A DNA stretch of 64,000 nucleotides from Kosakonia pseudosacchari. GTDB taxonomy: Bacteria > Pseudomonadota > Gammaproteobacteria > Enterobacterales > Enterobacteriaceae. The notes under the pieces were generated by a model. It had not been told where the DNA came from. It worked only from the letters and a program-made list of their open reading frames with translations, and searched no databases. Position 1 is the first letter of the stretch; the number at the start of each line of letters is the position of its first letter. The position numbers and the translations under genes were made by a program. This document shows, in pieces, positions 1-8,394 of the stretch. The stretch lies in NCBI RefSeq assembly GCF_900184035.1, contig NZ_FXWP01000011.1, positions 186,001-250,000 of the forward strand, written 5' to 3'.

Positions 1-597
1 GCCATTTTCCACGCGCTGAAAAGCGTAGATATCGCCGCCAACGCAGTCGCGCGGGTGCCAGTGCAGGCACCAGTCGTCGAGCGTTTTTTCGATGGTGTTG
101 CGCGAGCGGCTCAGCATCGATTCCTGAATGATGCGTGCGTATTCCAGGCTTTGCATAATTTGCAGATGTTGCCTGGCCTGTAAATCCGAGACGGTGCGGA
201 TGAGATCAATCCCCAGGCCAATACCGATGTATTGCCCCTGCTGGGTGAGGATAAACCCTTCGGTAACAGCTTTGTCGCCGGTTTCGATCACCCGCTCGGA
301 GAGATATTCAAGACCGGAATCGGCGTCGACAATCAGCGGGTTTTTATCCATAAACGCGATGCAGCTTTTCTGGTCATATAGCTCATGGAAAAAGGGGCGG
401 CTCATCTGCGACAAGAAAATATGTCGGTTAATCATGCCAATAGGCCGGTTATTCTCCAGTACTGGCAGGCCAATCAATGATGTATGTTCGTTGAACAGCG
501 ACATCACCTGCACGTTATTGGCATCCGGTGTCACGTGCGGAACGGCAAGGCGCAAGATACCAGCACTAAGCTGTCGCGAAGAGAGTGGTATATCCAT
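1..597 (-). CDS. CBS-domain / PP2C (SpoIIE-type) phosphatase, N-terminal part
   Basis: An open frame of 199 codons runs from ATG at 597 off the left edge without a stop. Residues about 15-120 look like a CBS-type pair: there are phrases such as LIGLPVLENNRPIGMINR and, further on, a second similar segment. A helical linker rich in Q, E and R follows, then RDCVGGDIYAF. VGGDxY is the first metal-binding motif of SpoIIE/PP2C serine phosphatases. I infer a signalling phosphatase whose CBS pair senses a ligand, probably with an anti-sigma-antagonist-like partner; the catalytic domain and partners lie outside the window. The frame is rich in CTG, GCG and CGC, like its neighbours, which supports this strand. 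The ryhB-like sRNA lies just upstream on the same strand, separated by a terminator. Confidence 0.75.
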   Translation of the reverse strand, partial: MDIPLSSRQLSAGILRLAVPHVTPDANNVQVMSLFNEHTSLIGLPVLENNRPIGMINRHIFLSQMSRPFFHELYDQKSCIAFMDKNPLIVDADSGLEYLSERVIETGDKAVTEGFILTQQGQYIGIGLGIDLIRTVSDLQARQHLQIMQSLEYARIIQESMLSRSRNTIEKTLDDWCLHWHPRDCVGGDIYAFQRVENG

Positions 598-750
598 GAT
601 TCAAACAGCACCCCGTTATAAGAATAATCTTAGATTAAGGCGAGTTTGTGACGGTTTGATTTCAATTAAGTAAGCCGATAAATAACGGGAGATTATTGCT
701 CCCTAAGCAAAACCACAGTCATATCTGCGGCGGCGTGAGGAGAGGCGGTA

Positions 751-847
751 AAAAAAAGCCCGCACTTGTCAGGCGGGCAAATAATACTGGAAGCAATGTG
801 AGCAATGTCGTACCGAATACCTGAGTGATTTGCTCAACTATTCGGTA
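751..847 (-). ncRNA. ryhB: RyhB-family iron-responsive small RNA
   Basis: Read on the minus strand, this carries the RyhB pairing core ACATTGCTCACATTGCTTCC followed by AGTATTA (plus-strand 781-808). In E. coli RyhB this core base-pairs with sodB, sdh and other iron-protein mRNAs with Hfq. A 5' hairpin (arms ACCGAATA and TATTCGGT, 846-839 and 819-812) precedes it. A Rho-independent terminator follows, with GCCCGCC and GCGGGC arms and a run of T at 757-751. The predicted length, about 97 nt, fits RyhB (about 90 nt). The 5' hairpin and terminator stem differ from K-12 RyhB while the core is nearly identical. Location beside a phosphatase gene rather than yhhX/yhhY suggests this could be the second paralogue known from Klebsiella and Salmonella. 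Confidence 0.92.
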
Positions 848-853
848 ATGCGA

Positions 854-882
854 AAGATAATCTTTATCATCTTTGCGGTCAA
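854..882 (-). promoter_or_regulatory. ryhB promoter with overlapping Fur-type site
   Basis: On the minus strand TTGACC (882-877) and TATCTT (859-854) are separated by exactly 17 bp, placing the start near 847. The spacer and -10 hold an A/T-rich stretch (GATGATAAAGATTATC) with GAT and ATC repeats like the Fur consensus GATAATGATAATCATTATC. Fur repression of this promoter is inferred from that resemblance and from known RyhB control. Confidence 0.8.
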
Positions 883-1114
883 CCCCAAATTTAGTATGAC
901 TTCACCGGATTAATGTTTCGGGTTCAAGAAATTCGTGCCAGCTCACATCATCAATATCAATACCTGCCTGCTGGCGGCGTTGACAAGCTCGGTATAAACG
1001 CGTTGTGTTCCCAGTTCTTTGCCGATATTGCCGGTCAAACAGTGATCGCGATTAAGGCTTTTGTCAGCTTTTGTCAGTACTCTCTCTGCGGCTAAAACAG
1101 ATAACGAGTAAGCG

Positions 1115-1501
1115 ATGACCCTCTTCTGGTGTGTAGTGCCAATATTGCTGTTGTTCTTTGGCAAAACGTGGAGTTCGGCGAAAATCCGCGAGTATTATCG
1201 CCGTTCGCAGCGCGCGCTTGAGGCGACCGTTGCCGCTGAGATGGATAATCAGTAACCTTCCTGGATAAACGATGTCGCTCGGCGTGCGCAATTTAGCGCC
1301 TCGCTGTGCAAACTGTGCCTGAAAAAAGAGGTGCCCGACTGGTTTCTGGAGAGCATTGCCGGTAACGACGAGGGAATGGGATTTCTGACCCGGCACGCTG
1401 CGCTGATGGAAACCTTTGGCGCGCCATTTTGCGACCAGGTGCAGGCTGCCGCTGAGCTGGTCGATAGCGCCTGGCAACGTTCAAAACTGCGCGGTTACTA
1501 A
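1115..1501 (+). pseudogene. Gene remnant with in-frame stop, family unknown
   Basis: Reading from ATG at 1115, the frame gives 46 codons, TAA at 1253-1255, then continues open for 81 more codons to TAA at 1499-1501. Codon use in the second half (many CTG, GCC, GGC, GAC) looks like a genuine protein, including phrases such as KEVPDWFLESIAGNDEG and MGFLTRHAALMETFGAPF, but it has no good start of its own. The first half begins with a hydrophobic stretch. I do not recognise the family. A decayed gene with a nonsense mutation is the simplest reading. The alternative, an antisense frame over the same DNA, has poorer codon use. From 1502 to 1737 I see nothing else. Confidence 0.4.
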
Positions 1502-1737
1502 GCGGCGGTGAAATACCCGCCATTTATACCGCGGTTCTCGCCATTGATGGCTCCTGTCTCTTATCCTTTGATTAACGTCTGCCAAAGTGCAGTTTAAACG
1601 CGGCCGTAAGGCAGAATGATAATTCTGCAATTCCGACACTGCCTGTTATTTCCTGCTGTCACGCCGTAGAGCTGTCCGCCGCTTTCCACTTTTTAACACG
1701 CCACTTTTTCCCCGACAGGGAAGTGAAACGATAATTC

Positions 1738-1776
1738 TTGCCTGAAAGTTAAGAATGCGTATAGTTCTCATTCTCT
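1738..1776 (+). promoter_or_regulatory. Promoter of the yncE-like / siderophore receptor unit with Fur-type site
   Basis: TTGCCT (1738-1743) and TATAGT (1760-1765) are spaced 16 bp. The stretch GAATGCGTATAGTTCTCATT (1752-1771) resembles Fur boxes and covers the -10. The leader from about 1772 to the start at 1961 is long, near 190 nt. Fur control is inferred; it fits the receptor downstream. Confidence 0.6.
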
Positions 1777-1960
1777 TTGGTGTTTGTGGGCGCAGCAAGG
1801 ATATTCCCCGCAATAACAGTGAGCGTGAAGGCTGACAGGGAACACTGAAAAGCCGTGACGAGCTGCGCCGGGCCAAATCAGCCCTTACAAACAATCGCGC
1901 ACCTGATGCGTGGCGAGGGCGCTCGTCTGCTTTGATGACATTAACGGTAAAGGATCTCCC

Positions 1961-3046
1961 ATGAAGATGAACACTTCCGTGCTGGCTCTGCTGGCAGCGA
2001 TGGCGCTTGCCGGTTGCAGCGCACATAACACCACCAGTGCGCAGCCTACGGCACAAGCACCACAAACTGCGCCAGCGCAGTTACCAGATAACGTGATGAA
2101 ACGCGCTCTGGCGAGTGGCCTGTATGAAATGGCGCTCAGCCCGCAGGGCGATGCGCTGTATGTTTCCAGCGCGGAAGGCTTTAAAGATGTGCAGGGCGGG
2201 GTGGTCTATAAACTGGATCCGAAAACGCTAAAAACCCTCGGCGCGACCCACACCGATCTGAAAAACTTTGGCATGGCTATCTCTGCGGATGGCAAAACCG
2301 TGTATGTCACCAATTCGCTGGACGGCGGCGTGAGCGCCATCGACACCAGCAACGGCAAAGTGCTTTCGCGCACGCTGTTCCCGGAACGTAACGAGAAAGG
2401 GCAGCCCTACGGCGCGCGTGAAATTGTGCTGCATAACGGCAACTTATATATCGGTGCCGTTGCCGATCCGGCGCTGGTGTGGGTGGTTGACGCGAAAACC
2501 CTGAAGGTAAAAGCGCGTATCAAAAACGCGGGTAAATGGGTGACCGGTCTGCACTTCTCTGCGCAGACGCAGCGTTTGTACGTGGCGAATGGTGGCGGCG
2601 AAATTCTGGTGGTCAACCCGCGCAATAACCGTATCGAGCAGCGCTGGAAACCGCTGGGCGACAAACCGGCGCTGCTGTTGAATATCGCTGAAGACGAGTC
2701 CACCGGCCGCCTGCTGGTGACGGACAATTCAAAAGCCAAAACCACGCTGGTGCTGGATATCCATAGCGGCAAAATCGTGAAACAGCTTGCGGGCGATGCG
2801 CTGGCGGTGAAATTCAACGCCAAACGTCATGAAATCTACCTTACCCAGCGTGAGTCCGGCAAAGTGCTGAGCCTCGATGCAACCAGCTATGCCGTCAAAC
2901 AGCGCTGGGATCTGCCACCGCATCCGAACAGCCTGCTGCTTTCTGCTGATGGTCAGACCCTGTTTGTCACCGTCAAGCAGGCGTTTAACAAAGATCACTC
3001 CACCAACGGCCCGGATAGTGTCGTCAGGATCGATCTGAACAAGTAA
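1961..3046 (+). CDS. YncE-like beta-propeller lipoprotein
   Basis: A 361-residue protein with a lipoprotein signal: MKMNTSVLALLAAMALAGCS has lipobox LAGC, so Cys20 should be acylated. A linker rich in Ala, Gln, Thr and Pro follows, then repeated units such as LSPQGDALYVSS, ISADGKTVYVTN and LSADGQTLFVTV. These are blades of a YVTN/NHL-type propeller as in E. coli YncE. ATG 1961 was chosen over an in-frame ATG at 1910 because only it puts the signal peptide at the N-terminus. K-12 YncE, as I remember it, has an ordinary cleaved signal; a lipid anchor would tether this version to a membrane. The TonB receptor follows after a weak terminator, suggesting a joint role in iron or cofactor uptake. 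The exact ligand is unknown. Confidence 0.85.
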   Translation: MKMNTSVLALLAAMALAGCSAHNTTSAQPTAQAPQTAPAQLPDNVMKRALASGLYEMALSPQGDALYVSSAEGFKDVQGGVVYKLDPKTLKTLGATHTDLKNFGMAISADGKTVYVTNSLDGGVSAIDTSNGKVLSRTLFPERNEKGQPYGAREIVLHNGNLYIGAVADPALVWVVDAKTLKVKARIKNAGKWVTGLHFSAQTQRLYVANGGGEILVVNPRNNRIEQRWKPLGDKPALLLNIAEDESTGRLLVTDNSKAKTTLVLDIHSGKIVKQLAGDALAVKFNAKRHEIYLTQRESGKVLSLDATSYAVKQRWDLPPHPNSLLLSADGQTLFVTVKQAFNKDHSTNGPDSVVRIDLNK

Positions 3047-3052
3047 TGATAC

Positions 3053-3080
3053 TGGCCTGGAAACGGGCCATTTCTTTTTT
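3053..3080 (+). terminator. Weak terminator or attenuator between yncE-like gene and receptor
   Basis: A 5-bp stem (TGGCC, 8-base loop, GGCCA) is followed by TTTCTTTTTT. It could reduce read-through from the yncE-like gene into the receptor gene rather than stop it. Confidence 0.55.
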
Positions 3081-3096
3081 ATTTCAATAGATAACA

Positions 3097-5310
3097 ATGA
3101 TGAAAAACCGCACAAAACAGTCGATACCTTTGCGCAAGACCTTGCTTGCGCTGGCCATTGGCGCGCAAGCGCATACCGCACAGGCGGCGACGGCTGACGC
3201 CAGCGTAAAACCAACGCCTGAGGAGACCATTGTCGTGCAGTCCGCCGCCGGCAGCGATTTCAGACCCGGCGGCAGTGAACTGGTTCCCGCGTTTCTTGAC
3301 GGACAAGTGGCGCATGGTGGTCGCCTTGGTGTACTGGGCGAGCAAAAAGCGATGGATGTACCGTTTAACGTCATCGGTTACACCTCGAAGCTCGTGCAGG
3401 ATCAACAGGCGAAAACTATCGCCGATGTGGTGAGCAACGATGCGGGCGTGCAGGTTGGGCAGGGTTACGGCAACTTCGCCGAAACGTACCGTATTCGCGG
3501 CTTTCAGCTTGATGGTGACGACATGCTGATGGGCGGTCTGGCGGGCATTGTGCCGCGCCAGATTGTCGATACCCAGATGCTGGAGCGCGTGGAGATTTTT
3601 AAAGGTTCGAATGCGCTGATGAACGGTTCTGCGGGTTCGGGGGTTGGCGGGATGATTAACCTCGAACCGAAACATGCCGACGACACGCCGCTCACCCGCG
3701 TGGGTGTTGATTACACCACCCGCTCGCAAGTAGGCGGTTCGCTGGATGTCGGGCGTCGCTACGGCGATAACAACCAGTTTGGCGTACGCATGAATCTGCT
3801 GCACCGCGAAGGGGATGCCGCAGTGAAAGATGACCATCGTCGCACTACGGCGGCATCCATTGGCCTGGATTATCGTGGCGAGCGCTTGCGCACGTCGCTG
3901 GATCTCGGTTACCAGAACAAAACGGTTCATGGCGGCGAAATGGGCGTCAATATCAGCGCCGTCGACTTTATTCCGACGCTGCCGGATACCCGCAAAAACT
4001 ACAGCCAGCGCTGGGCGCACAGCGATATTGAAAACGAATTTGGCCTGGCTCGCGCGGAATACGATCTGACCGATGACTGGACAGTTTACGGCGCGTTCGG
4101 CGGTCAGCATGCTCATGAAGACGGCACGTACGGCGCACCTAAGCTGTTCAATAAAAACGGTGACGCCACCTTCAGCCGCATGGATACGGTGCGTATTTCC
4201 GACTCCTGGAGCGGCATGACCGGGTTGCGCGGTAACGTCGATACCGGTTTTGTTTCCCATAAAGTGAACGTCGGTTATTCGGCGAACATCAAGCGCGATC
4301 GCGTAGCCTGGACCCAGTCCGATCAAAAAAATCTGCCGGTGGTGAATATTTATGATCCCTCGGCGATCCCACTGCCGGACAATTTGACCCATAGCGGTAA
4401 ATACAGTGACCCGCTGACAACCGCGCGTTACCGCTCGCAGGGTTATACCCTGAGCGACACCCTCGGCGTATTTGAGGACCGACTGCTGTTTACCGTGGGC
4501 GCGCGTCACCAGAAACTGTGGGTGCGCAACTACAGCAATGCCACCGGTGTGGAAACCACCACTGCGCGTTATACCCAGGATCGCTGGATGCCGACTTACG
4601 GCGTGGTCTATAAGCCGTGGGATGTTGTCTCTTTCTACGCCAACCATACCGAAGCGCTCCAGCCGGGCGGCGTGGCGCCGAAAACGGCAGAAAACCGCTA
4701 CCAAAGCGTAGGAATTGCGCATTCTAAACAGAACGAAATCGGCGTGAAAACGGACTTTGGCCGCATGGGCGGTACGCTGGCGCTGTTTGAAATCAAAAAG
4801 CCGACCGGCATTCTTAACAGCACGACCAATGTTTACGGGCTGGACGGAGAGCAGCGTAACCGTGGCGTGGAGCTGAATCTGTTCGGTGAGCCGGTGCTCG
4901 GTCTGCGCCTGAATGGCAGCGCGACCTGGCTGGATGCGGAACTGACGAAAACCAAAGATGGTATCAATCAGGGCAACCGCCCCATTGGTGTCGCGAAGTT
5001 CTATGGGGTGATGGGGGCCGAGTATGACATCAAACCGGTCGATGGCCTGACCGCCACGGCACGCGTGAACTACACCGGTTCACAATATGTGAACACCAGC
5101 AATACCCGTAAACTCGACAGCTACACCACGCTGGATCTCGGTCTGCGCTACCGTATGCAGCTCAATGCGGAGAAAAATGAGATGGTCTGGCGCGTGGGCG
5201 TGGATAACGTCACCAATGAGAAATACTGGGCCAGCGTGGAAGACAACGGCACCTATATTTACCAGGGCGACCCGCGTACCGTTAAAGTCTCAATGAGTTA
5301 CGATTTCTGA
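3097..5310 (+). CDS. TonB-dependent siderophore receptor (FcuA-like)
   Basis: A 737-residue outer-membrane receptor. A basic N-terminus and hydrophobic stretch end in TAQAA (signal peptide, about 30 residues). TonB box ETIVV comes next, then a plug domain with IADVVSNDAGVQV and YRIRGFQLDG. The rest is a 22-strand-type barrel ending in VSMSYDF with C-terminal Phe, as outer-membrane insertion requires. It resembles ferrichrome receptor FcuA of Yersinia and related hydroxamate receptors; substrate choice is inference. Two ATG codons stand in tandem (3097, 3100), and the Shine-Dalgarno is poor, so translation may depend on the leader. It shares the Fur-type promoter at 1738 with the lipoprotein gene, unless it has its own. 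Confidence 0.88.
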   Translation: MMKNRTKQSIPLRKTLLALAIGAQAHTAQAATADASVKPTPEETIVVQSAAGSDFRPGGSELVPAFLDGQVAHGGRLGVLGEQKAMDVPFNVIGYTSKLVQDQQAKTIADVVSNDAGVQVGQGYGNFAETYRIRGFQLDGDDMLMGGLAGIVPRQIVDTQMLERVEIFKGSNALMNGSAGSGVGGMINLEPKHADDTPLTRVGVDYTTRSQVGGSLDVGRRYGDNNQFGVRMNLLHREGDAAVKDDHRRTTAASIGLDYRGERLRTSLDLGYQNKTVHGGEMGVNISAVDFIPTLPDTRKNYSQRWAHSDIENEFGLARAEYDLTDDWTVYGAFGGQHAHEDGTYGAPKLFNKNGDATFSRMDTVRISDSWSGMTGLRGNVDTGFVSHKVNVGYSANIKRDRVAWTQSDQKNLPVVNIYDPSAIPLPDNLTHSGKYSDPLTTARYRSQGYTLSDTLGVFEDRLLFTVGARHQKLWVRNYSNATGVETTTARYTQDRWMPTYGVVYKPWDVVSFYANHTEALQPGGVAPKTAENRYQSVGIAHSKQNEIGVKTDFGRMGGTLALFEIKKPTGILNSTTNVYGLDGEQRNRGVELNLFGEPVLGLRLNGSATWLDAELTKTKDGINQGNRPIGVAKFYGVMGAEYDIKPVDGLTATARVNYTGSQYVNTSNTRKLDSYTTLDLGLRYRMQLNAEKNEMVWRVGVDNVTNEKYWASVEDNGTYIYQGDPRTVKVSMSYDF

Positions 5311-5318
5311 TCGTTGTT

Positions 5319-6215
5319 TTATCCGGCGGGCGTGATGCCCGCCTGTTGCAGGCTATTCAACACTTCCCGCATTCCCCGGCTCACCACTTTGTCCTGACGC
5401 ATCACCAGCGCTAACTGGCGCTGTAGCGGTGGCTGCACCGGGTGTACGCGCAAGCCCTGGCGGTCCTCTTCAGCCTGAACCGCTACGCCGGGTACGATGC
5501 TGTAACCCAACCCGGCACGTACCATGCGTTTTATCGCTTCAATACTGCCCAGCTCCATCACCGGCGCGAGAGCGATACCGCCTGCGCTAAACCACTGTTC
5601 AATGAGCAGGCGCGTGCTGCTGCCGGATTCGAAAACAATCAGCGGCAGGGGCGCAAGCGATGCCGGTGTCGGCGATAAAACGCCGTCAACGTCGTGGGCT
5701 GCGATCACCACAAATTCTTCGGTAAATAAGGGTGAAATCGCCAGATTGCGCCCGCTGGCAGGCAGCGTCACAAGGCCGATATCGATACGGTTTTCTTCCA
5801 CCGCGCGTACGATATCGCTGGTGTTGCCGGTGCGGACTCCGACTGACAGGTGCGGGAAATCGCGGTGCAACCTTTGCAGTAACGGCGGCAACAAGTGAAT
5901 GCAGGTCGTCGCGCCGGTGCCAATCGTCACGCTGCCGCTGACAGTATGCTGATGCTGCGCCACAGACTGCACCGCGGCGCTGACGGCATTTTCGATCTCC
6001 GCGCAATGCGCGAGAAAGGTTTCTCCGGCGGCAGTAGCACGCAAACCGCGCCCGGAACGTTCAATCAGGCGGACGTGCAGGGCCTGTTCAAGCTGGCGGA
6101 TTTGCAGGCTGACGGCGGGTTGCGAAATGCCTAACACCTCTGCGGCGGCGGTAAAACTTCCCCGGGCGAGCACCAGCTTAAACGTTGCTAACTGGTCAAA
6201 GCTGAAGTGTGGCAT
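5319..6215 (-). CDS. LysR-family transcriptional regulator
   Basis: A 298-residue protein of typical LysR size. Residues 1-62 are a winged helix-turn-helix (FTAAAEVLGISQPAVSLQIRQ) and the rest is a two-lobed periplasmic-binding-type sensor domain beginning near SGSVTIGTGA. It is convergent with the receptor gene (8 bp between the stops) and divergent from the GNAT gene, start-to-start 97 bp. LysR proteins often control the divergent neighbour, so the acetyltransferase is the first candidate target. The ligand cannot be read from the sequence. Confidence 0.88.
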   Translation of the reverse strand: MPHFSFDQLATFKLVLARGSFTAAAEVLGISQPAVSLQIRQLEQALHVRLIERSGRGLRATAAGETFLAHCAEIENAVSAAVQSVAQHQHTVSGSVTIGTGATTCIHLLPPLLQRLHRDFPHLSVGVRTGNTSDIVRAVEENRIDIGLVTLPASGRNLAISPLFTEEFVVIAAHDVDGVLSPTPASLAPLPLIVFESGSSTRLLIEQWFSAGGIALAPVMELGSIEAIKRMVRAGLGYSIVPGVAVQAEEDRQGLRVHPVQPPLQRQLALVMRQDKVVSRGMREVLNSLQQAGITPAG

Positions 6216-6311
6216 GGCAAAGTTTTCCTTATAACGGTGATAAGCGCAGCCTGGTGCCGCGCGGGCGGCGTTACCGGTAGCCTGTTGATATCATCAAACG
6301 GGGAACAGTTT

Positions 6312-6842
6312 ATGGAAATTATTGACGCGCAAGAACATCATCTTAGCGCGATTGTGCAGATTTATGCTTATCACGTGACGCACGGTAACGCCACGTTTGA
6401 AACCGAAGCGCCGGACGTGGATGAAATGCGTACGCGGCTGGCGAAAACCCGCCGCAATGGATTGCCGTGGTATGTCGCCGTGCATGACGGACAAGTTCGG
6501 GGCTACTGTTATTTATCGCGCTACCGCGAGCGGCGGGCGTACCAGTACACGCTGGAAGATTCCATCTATGTTGATGACAGTTTCCGCCAGCAAGGCGCAG
6601 GCAAAGCGCTACTCGCCCGTGCGGTGGCCTGGGCGGAGCAAAACGGTTACCGCCAGCTCATCGCCAATGTCGGCAACAGCGAAAATGAAGGTTCATTACG
6701 ATTGCACAGTCGCGCCGGTTTTGTGGTTATCGGCACGCTGAAAAGCGTCGGCATGAAGCACGGGCGCTGGCTGGATACCGTTTTGATGCAGCGCCCGCTG
6801 GGGGAGGGGGATGTGACGCTTCCGCGCAACAACTTCCTGTGA
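6312..6842 (+). CDS. GNAT N-acetyltransferase, PAT/MddA-like
   Basis: A 176-residue single-domain GNAT protein. The acetyl-CoA loop RQQGAGKALL follows the strand DSIYVDDSFR, and ANVGNSENEGSLRLHSRAGFVVIG is the typical closing part of phosphinothricin/methionine-sulfone acetyltransferases (E. coli YncA/MddA relatives). It probably acetylates a small amino compound in the cytoplasm. An in-frame ATG lies farther upstream at 6207 but would add a basic, hydrophobic tail foreign to the family, and GGGGAACAG precedes ATG 6312. Substrate is unknown. Confidence 0.85.
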   Translation: MEIIDAQEHHLSAIVQIYAYHVTHGNATFETEAPDVDEMRTRLAKTRRNGLPWYVAVHDGQVRGYCYLSRYRERRAYQYTLEDSIYVDDSFRQQGAGKALLARAVAWAEQNGYRQLIANVGNSENEGSLRLHSRAGFVVIGTLKSVGMKHGRWLDTVLMQRPLGEGDVTLPRNNFL

Positions 6843-6853
6843 GGCAATGGTAA

Positions 6854-8272
6854 TTAGTGGCTGAAAGACAATTCTTCCGTCGTGACAATGCGCTCAAACG
6901 CATTCAGTTCTGCCATTTTGCCGTGGTACCACTGTTCGCAAAACGCGCTGCCTAAATGGTCGGCCAGGTAAGCGCACTGGTGAAACACCTCCAGCGCGGG
7001 TTGCTGGAATAACGGCAGATCGGGCGAGGCGTGGGTGAAGTTTGCCAGTGCGTCGTCATCAATACGTTCCAGGCCGTATAACATACCGGTCAGTAATGTC
7101 GCCATGACCAGATAGGGGTTGGCGTCCGCGCCCGCCAGGCGATATTCGATGCGCCGGTTGCGAGCATCAGAGCAGGGAATGCGCAGTGCGGCGTTGCGCT
7201 TGTTGTAACCCCAGGAGTGAAAAAGCGGTTCGTCCAGATTCTTACGCAACCGCCTGAACCCATTCACGCCCGGCGCCATGATTGCCAGCGACGCGGGCAT
7301 CAGTTCCAGCATGCCGGCAAGGGAGAGCCGTACCATCTCATTGGGTGCCTCCGCCGGGCTGGCAAACACATTGTCGCCATTTGTGTCATTAAGGCTGACG
7401 TGAAAATGCAGGCCATTACCGGCCAGTTCTGAGAAGGGTTTCGCCATAAAATTGGCCTGATAGCCAAATTTCTCAGCTATGGTATCGGTGAGTTTGCGCA
7501 GTGCCAGCACCTGCTCGCAACTCTCCACGACATTGGATGAATGGCACATATTCAGTTCAAACTGCCCGACTTCGGCTTCGCTAACGATGCCGGATAAGGG
7601 AAGACGCTGCGCTGCCGCCATGTTTTCCAGTTCCTCAATAAACGCAGAATAGGCCGACGGCACGGCCAGATGAAAACAGCCCTGCGGGCGGTTCTGTTCT
7701 GCGGCGGGGTCTACAAGGTAGAACTCCATTTCCGCAGCCACCACCGGGTAAAGGCCATGTTGATGAAACTGACGCAGCACATTTTGCAGGATGACTCTTG
7801 GCTCAAGCGGCCAGGGCATATTATCGCTGTCGAGCATGGTTAATAATAATTGCGCGTTATGGCGCGGATCGTGCGCGCCTGGGCGTAGCGTGCCGGAAAC
7901 GGGTAAACATAAATTATCAGGCTCTTCATTAATAAGTCTGTCGGGGGAAGAGGTGAGTATTTTCCCTTCGCGATCCATGGCGTAGACAGATTGCGGAAAA
8001 TAACAGCCCTGACTGAGTGAAAATAAGTTTTCGACGGCGACTCTTTTCCCCCGGAATGTGCCGTGGGTATCGTTCAGATAAATATCAACGTGTTTTGTTT
8101 CCGGGTGTTCGTTCAGATACGCTTTGATTTCGTGAGAAAAATTCTGCTGAAGTAGCCTGATTTCCTGATCAACCATCAATGCCGATCGCGAATGTAACGG
8201 TGTTGGAAATGGTGTGGTGGTAAAAAAAGTGCGGATATTTTTCAGCAGTGGAATAGTCATCAGCGAGTTCAT
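6854..8272 (-). CDS. Glutamine-synthetase family, PuuA-like gamma-glutamylamine synthetase
   Basis: A 472-residue protein of the glutamine synthetase fold, the same length as E. coli PuuA. Visible family motifs: DIYLNDTHGTFRGKR in the N-terminal beta-grasp domain; AAEMEFYLVD, SEAEVGQFELN and NGLHFHVSLND with the metal and substrate residues; and RRIEYRLAGADANPYLV. PuuA joins glutamate to putrescine using ATP, and this paralogue may act on a similar mono- or polyamine. No other puu gene is nearby, so it is an orphan. A shorter start at MVDQEIRLL (about 8176) is possible, because the first 32 residues are not family-like. It is convergent with the GNAT gene. Confidence 0.85.
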   Translation of the reverse strand: MNSLMTIPLLKNIRTFFTTTPFPTPLHSRSALMVDQEIRLLQQNFSHEIKAYLNEHPETKHVDIYLNDTHGTFRGKRVAVENLFSLSQGCYFPQSVYAMDREGKILTSSPDRLINEEPDNLCLPVSGTLRPGAHDPRHNAQLLLTMLDSDNMPWPLEPRVILQNVLRQFHQHGLYPVVAAEMEFYLVDPAAEQNRPQGCFHLAVPSAYSAFIEELENMAAAQRLPLSGIVSEAEVGQFELNMCHSSNVVESCEQVLALRKLTDTIAEKFGYQANFMAKPFSELAGNGLHFHVSLNDTNGDNVFASPAEAPNEMVRLSLAGMLELMPASLAIMAPGVNGFRRLRKNLDEPLFHSWGYNKRNAALRIPCSDARNRRIEYRLAGADANPYLVMATLLTGMLYGLERIDDDALANFTHASPDLPLFQQPALEVFHQCAYLADHLGSAFCEQWYHGKMAELNAFERIVTTEELSFSH

Positions 8273-8394
8273 ATTTTTCTTTCTGTCAGGCCATTTGGCG
8301 GTGAACTCAGCATAAAAGAGCGCTTTTTATTTTGATATAAACGCCGCGTAAAAAGGAAATACGCGGCGATAAAAATAGTATAAAAAAGGCGCGC

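Noticed and set aside
128-673. 181-codon plus-strand open frame
   Set aside because: It is antisense to the CBS-PP2C gene, whose motifs and codon use are clear; the plus reading is rich in Cys, Arg and Ser and matches no family.
943-1164. 73-codon minus-strand frame near 1 kb
   Set aside because: No good Shine-Dalgarno, codon use is poor and no motif; the DNA may be decayed.
1064-1477. 137-codon minus-strand frame over the remnant
   Set aside because: Codon use favours the plus strand; the minus reading has many rare codons and no motif.
3079-4722. 547-codon minus-strand open frame inside the receptor gene
   Set aside because: A shadow of the TonB receptor gene, produced by high GC at third positions. 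The plus frame has signal peptide, TonB box and barrel end.
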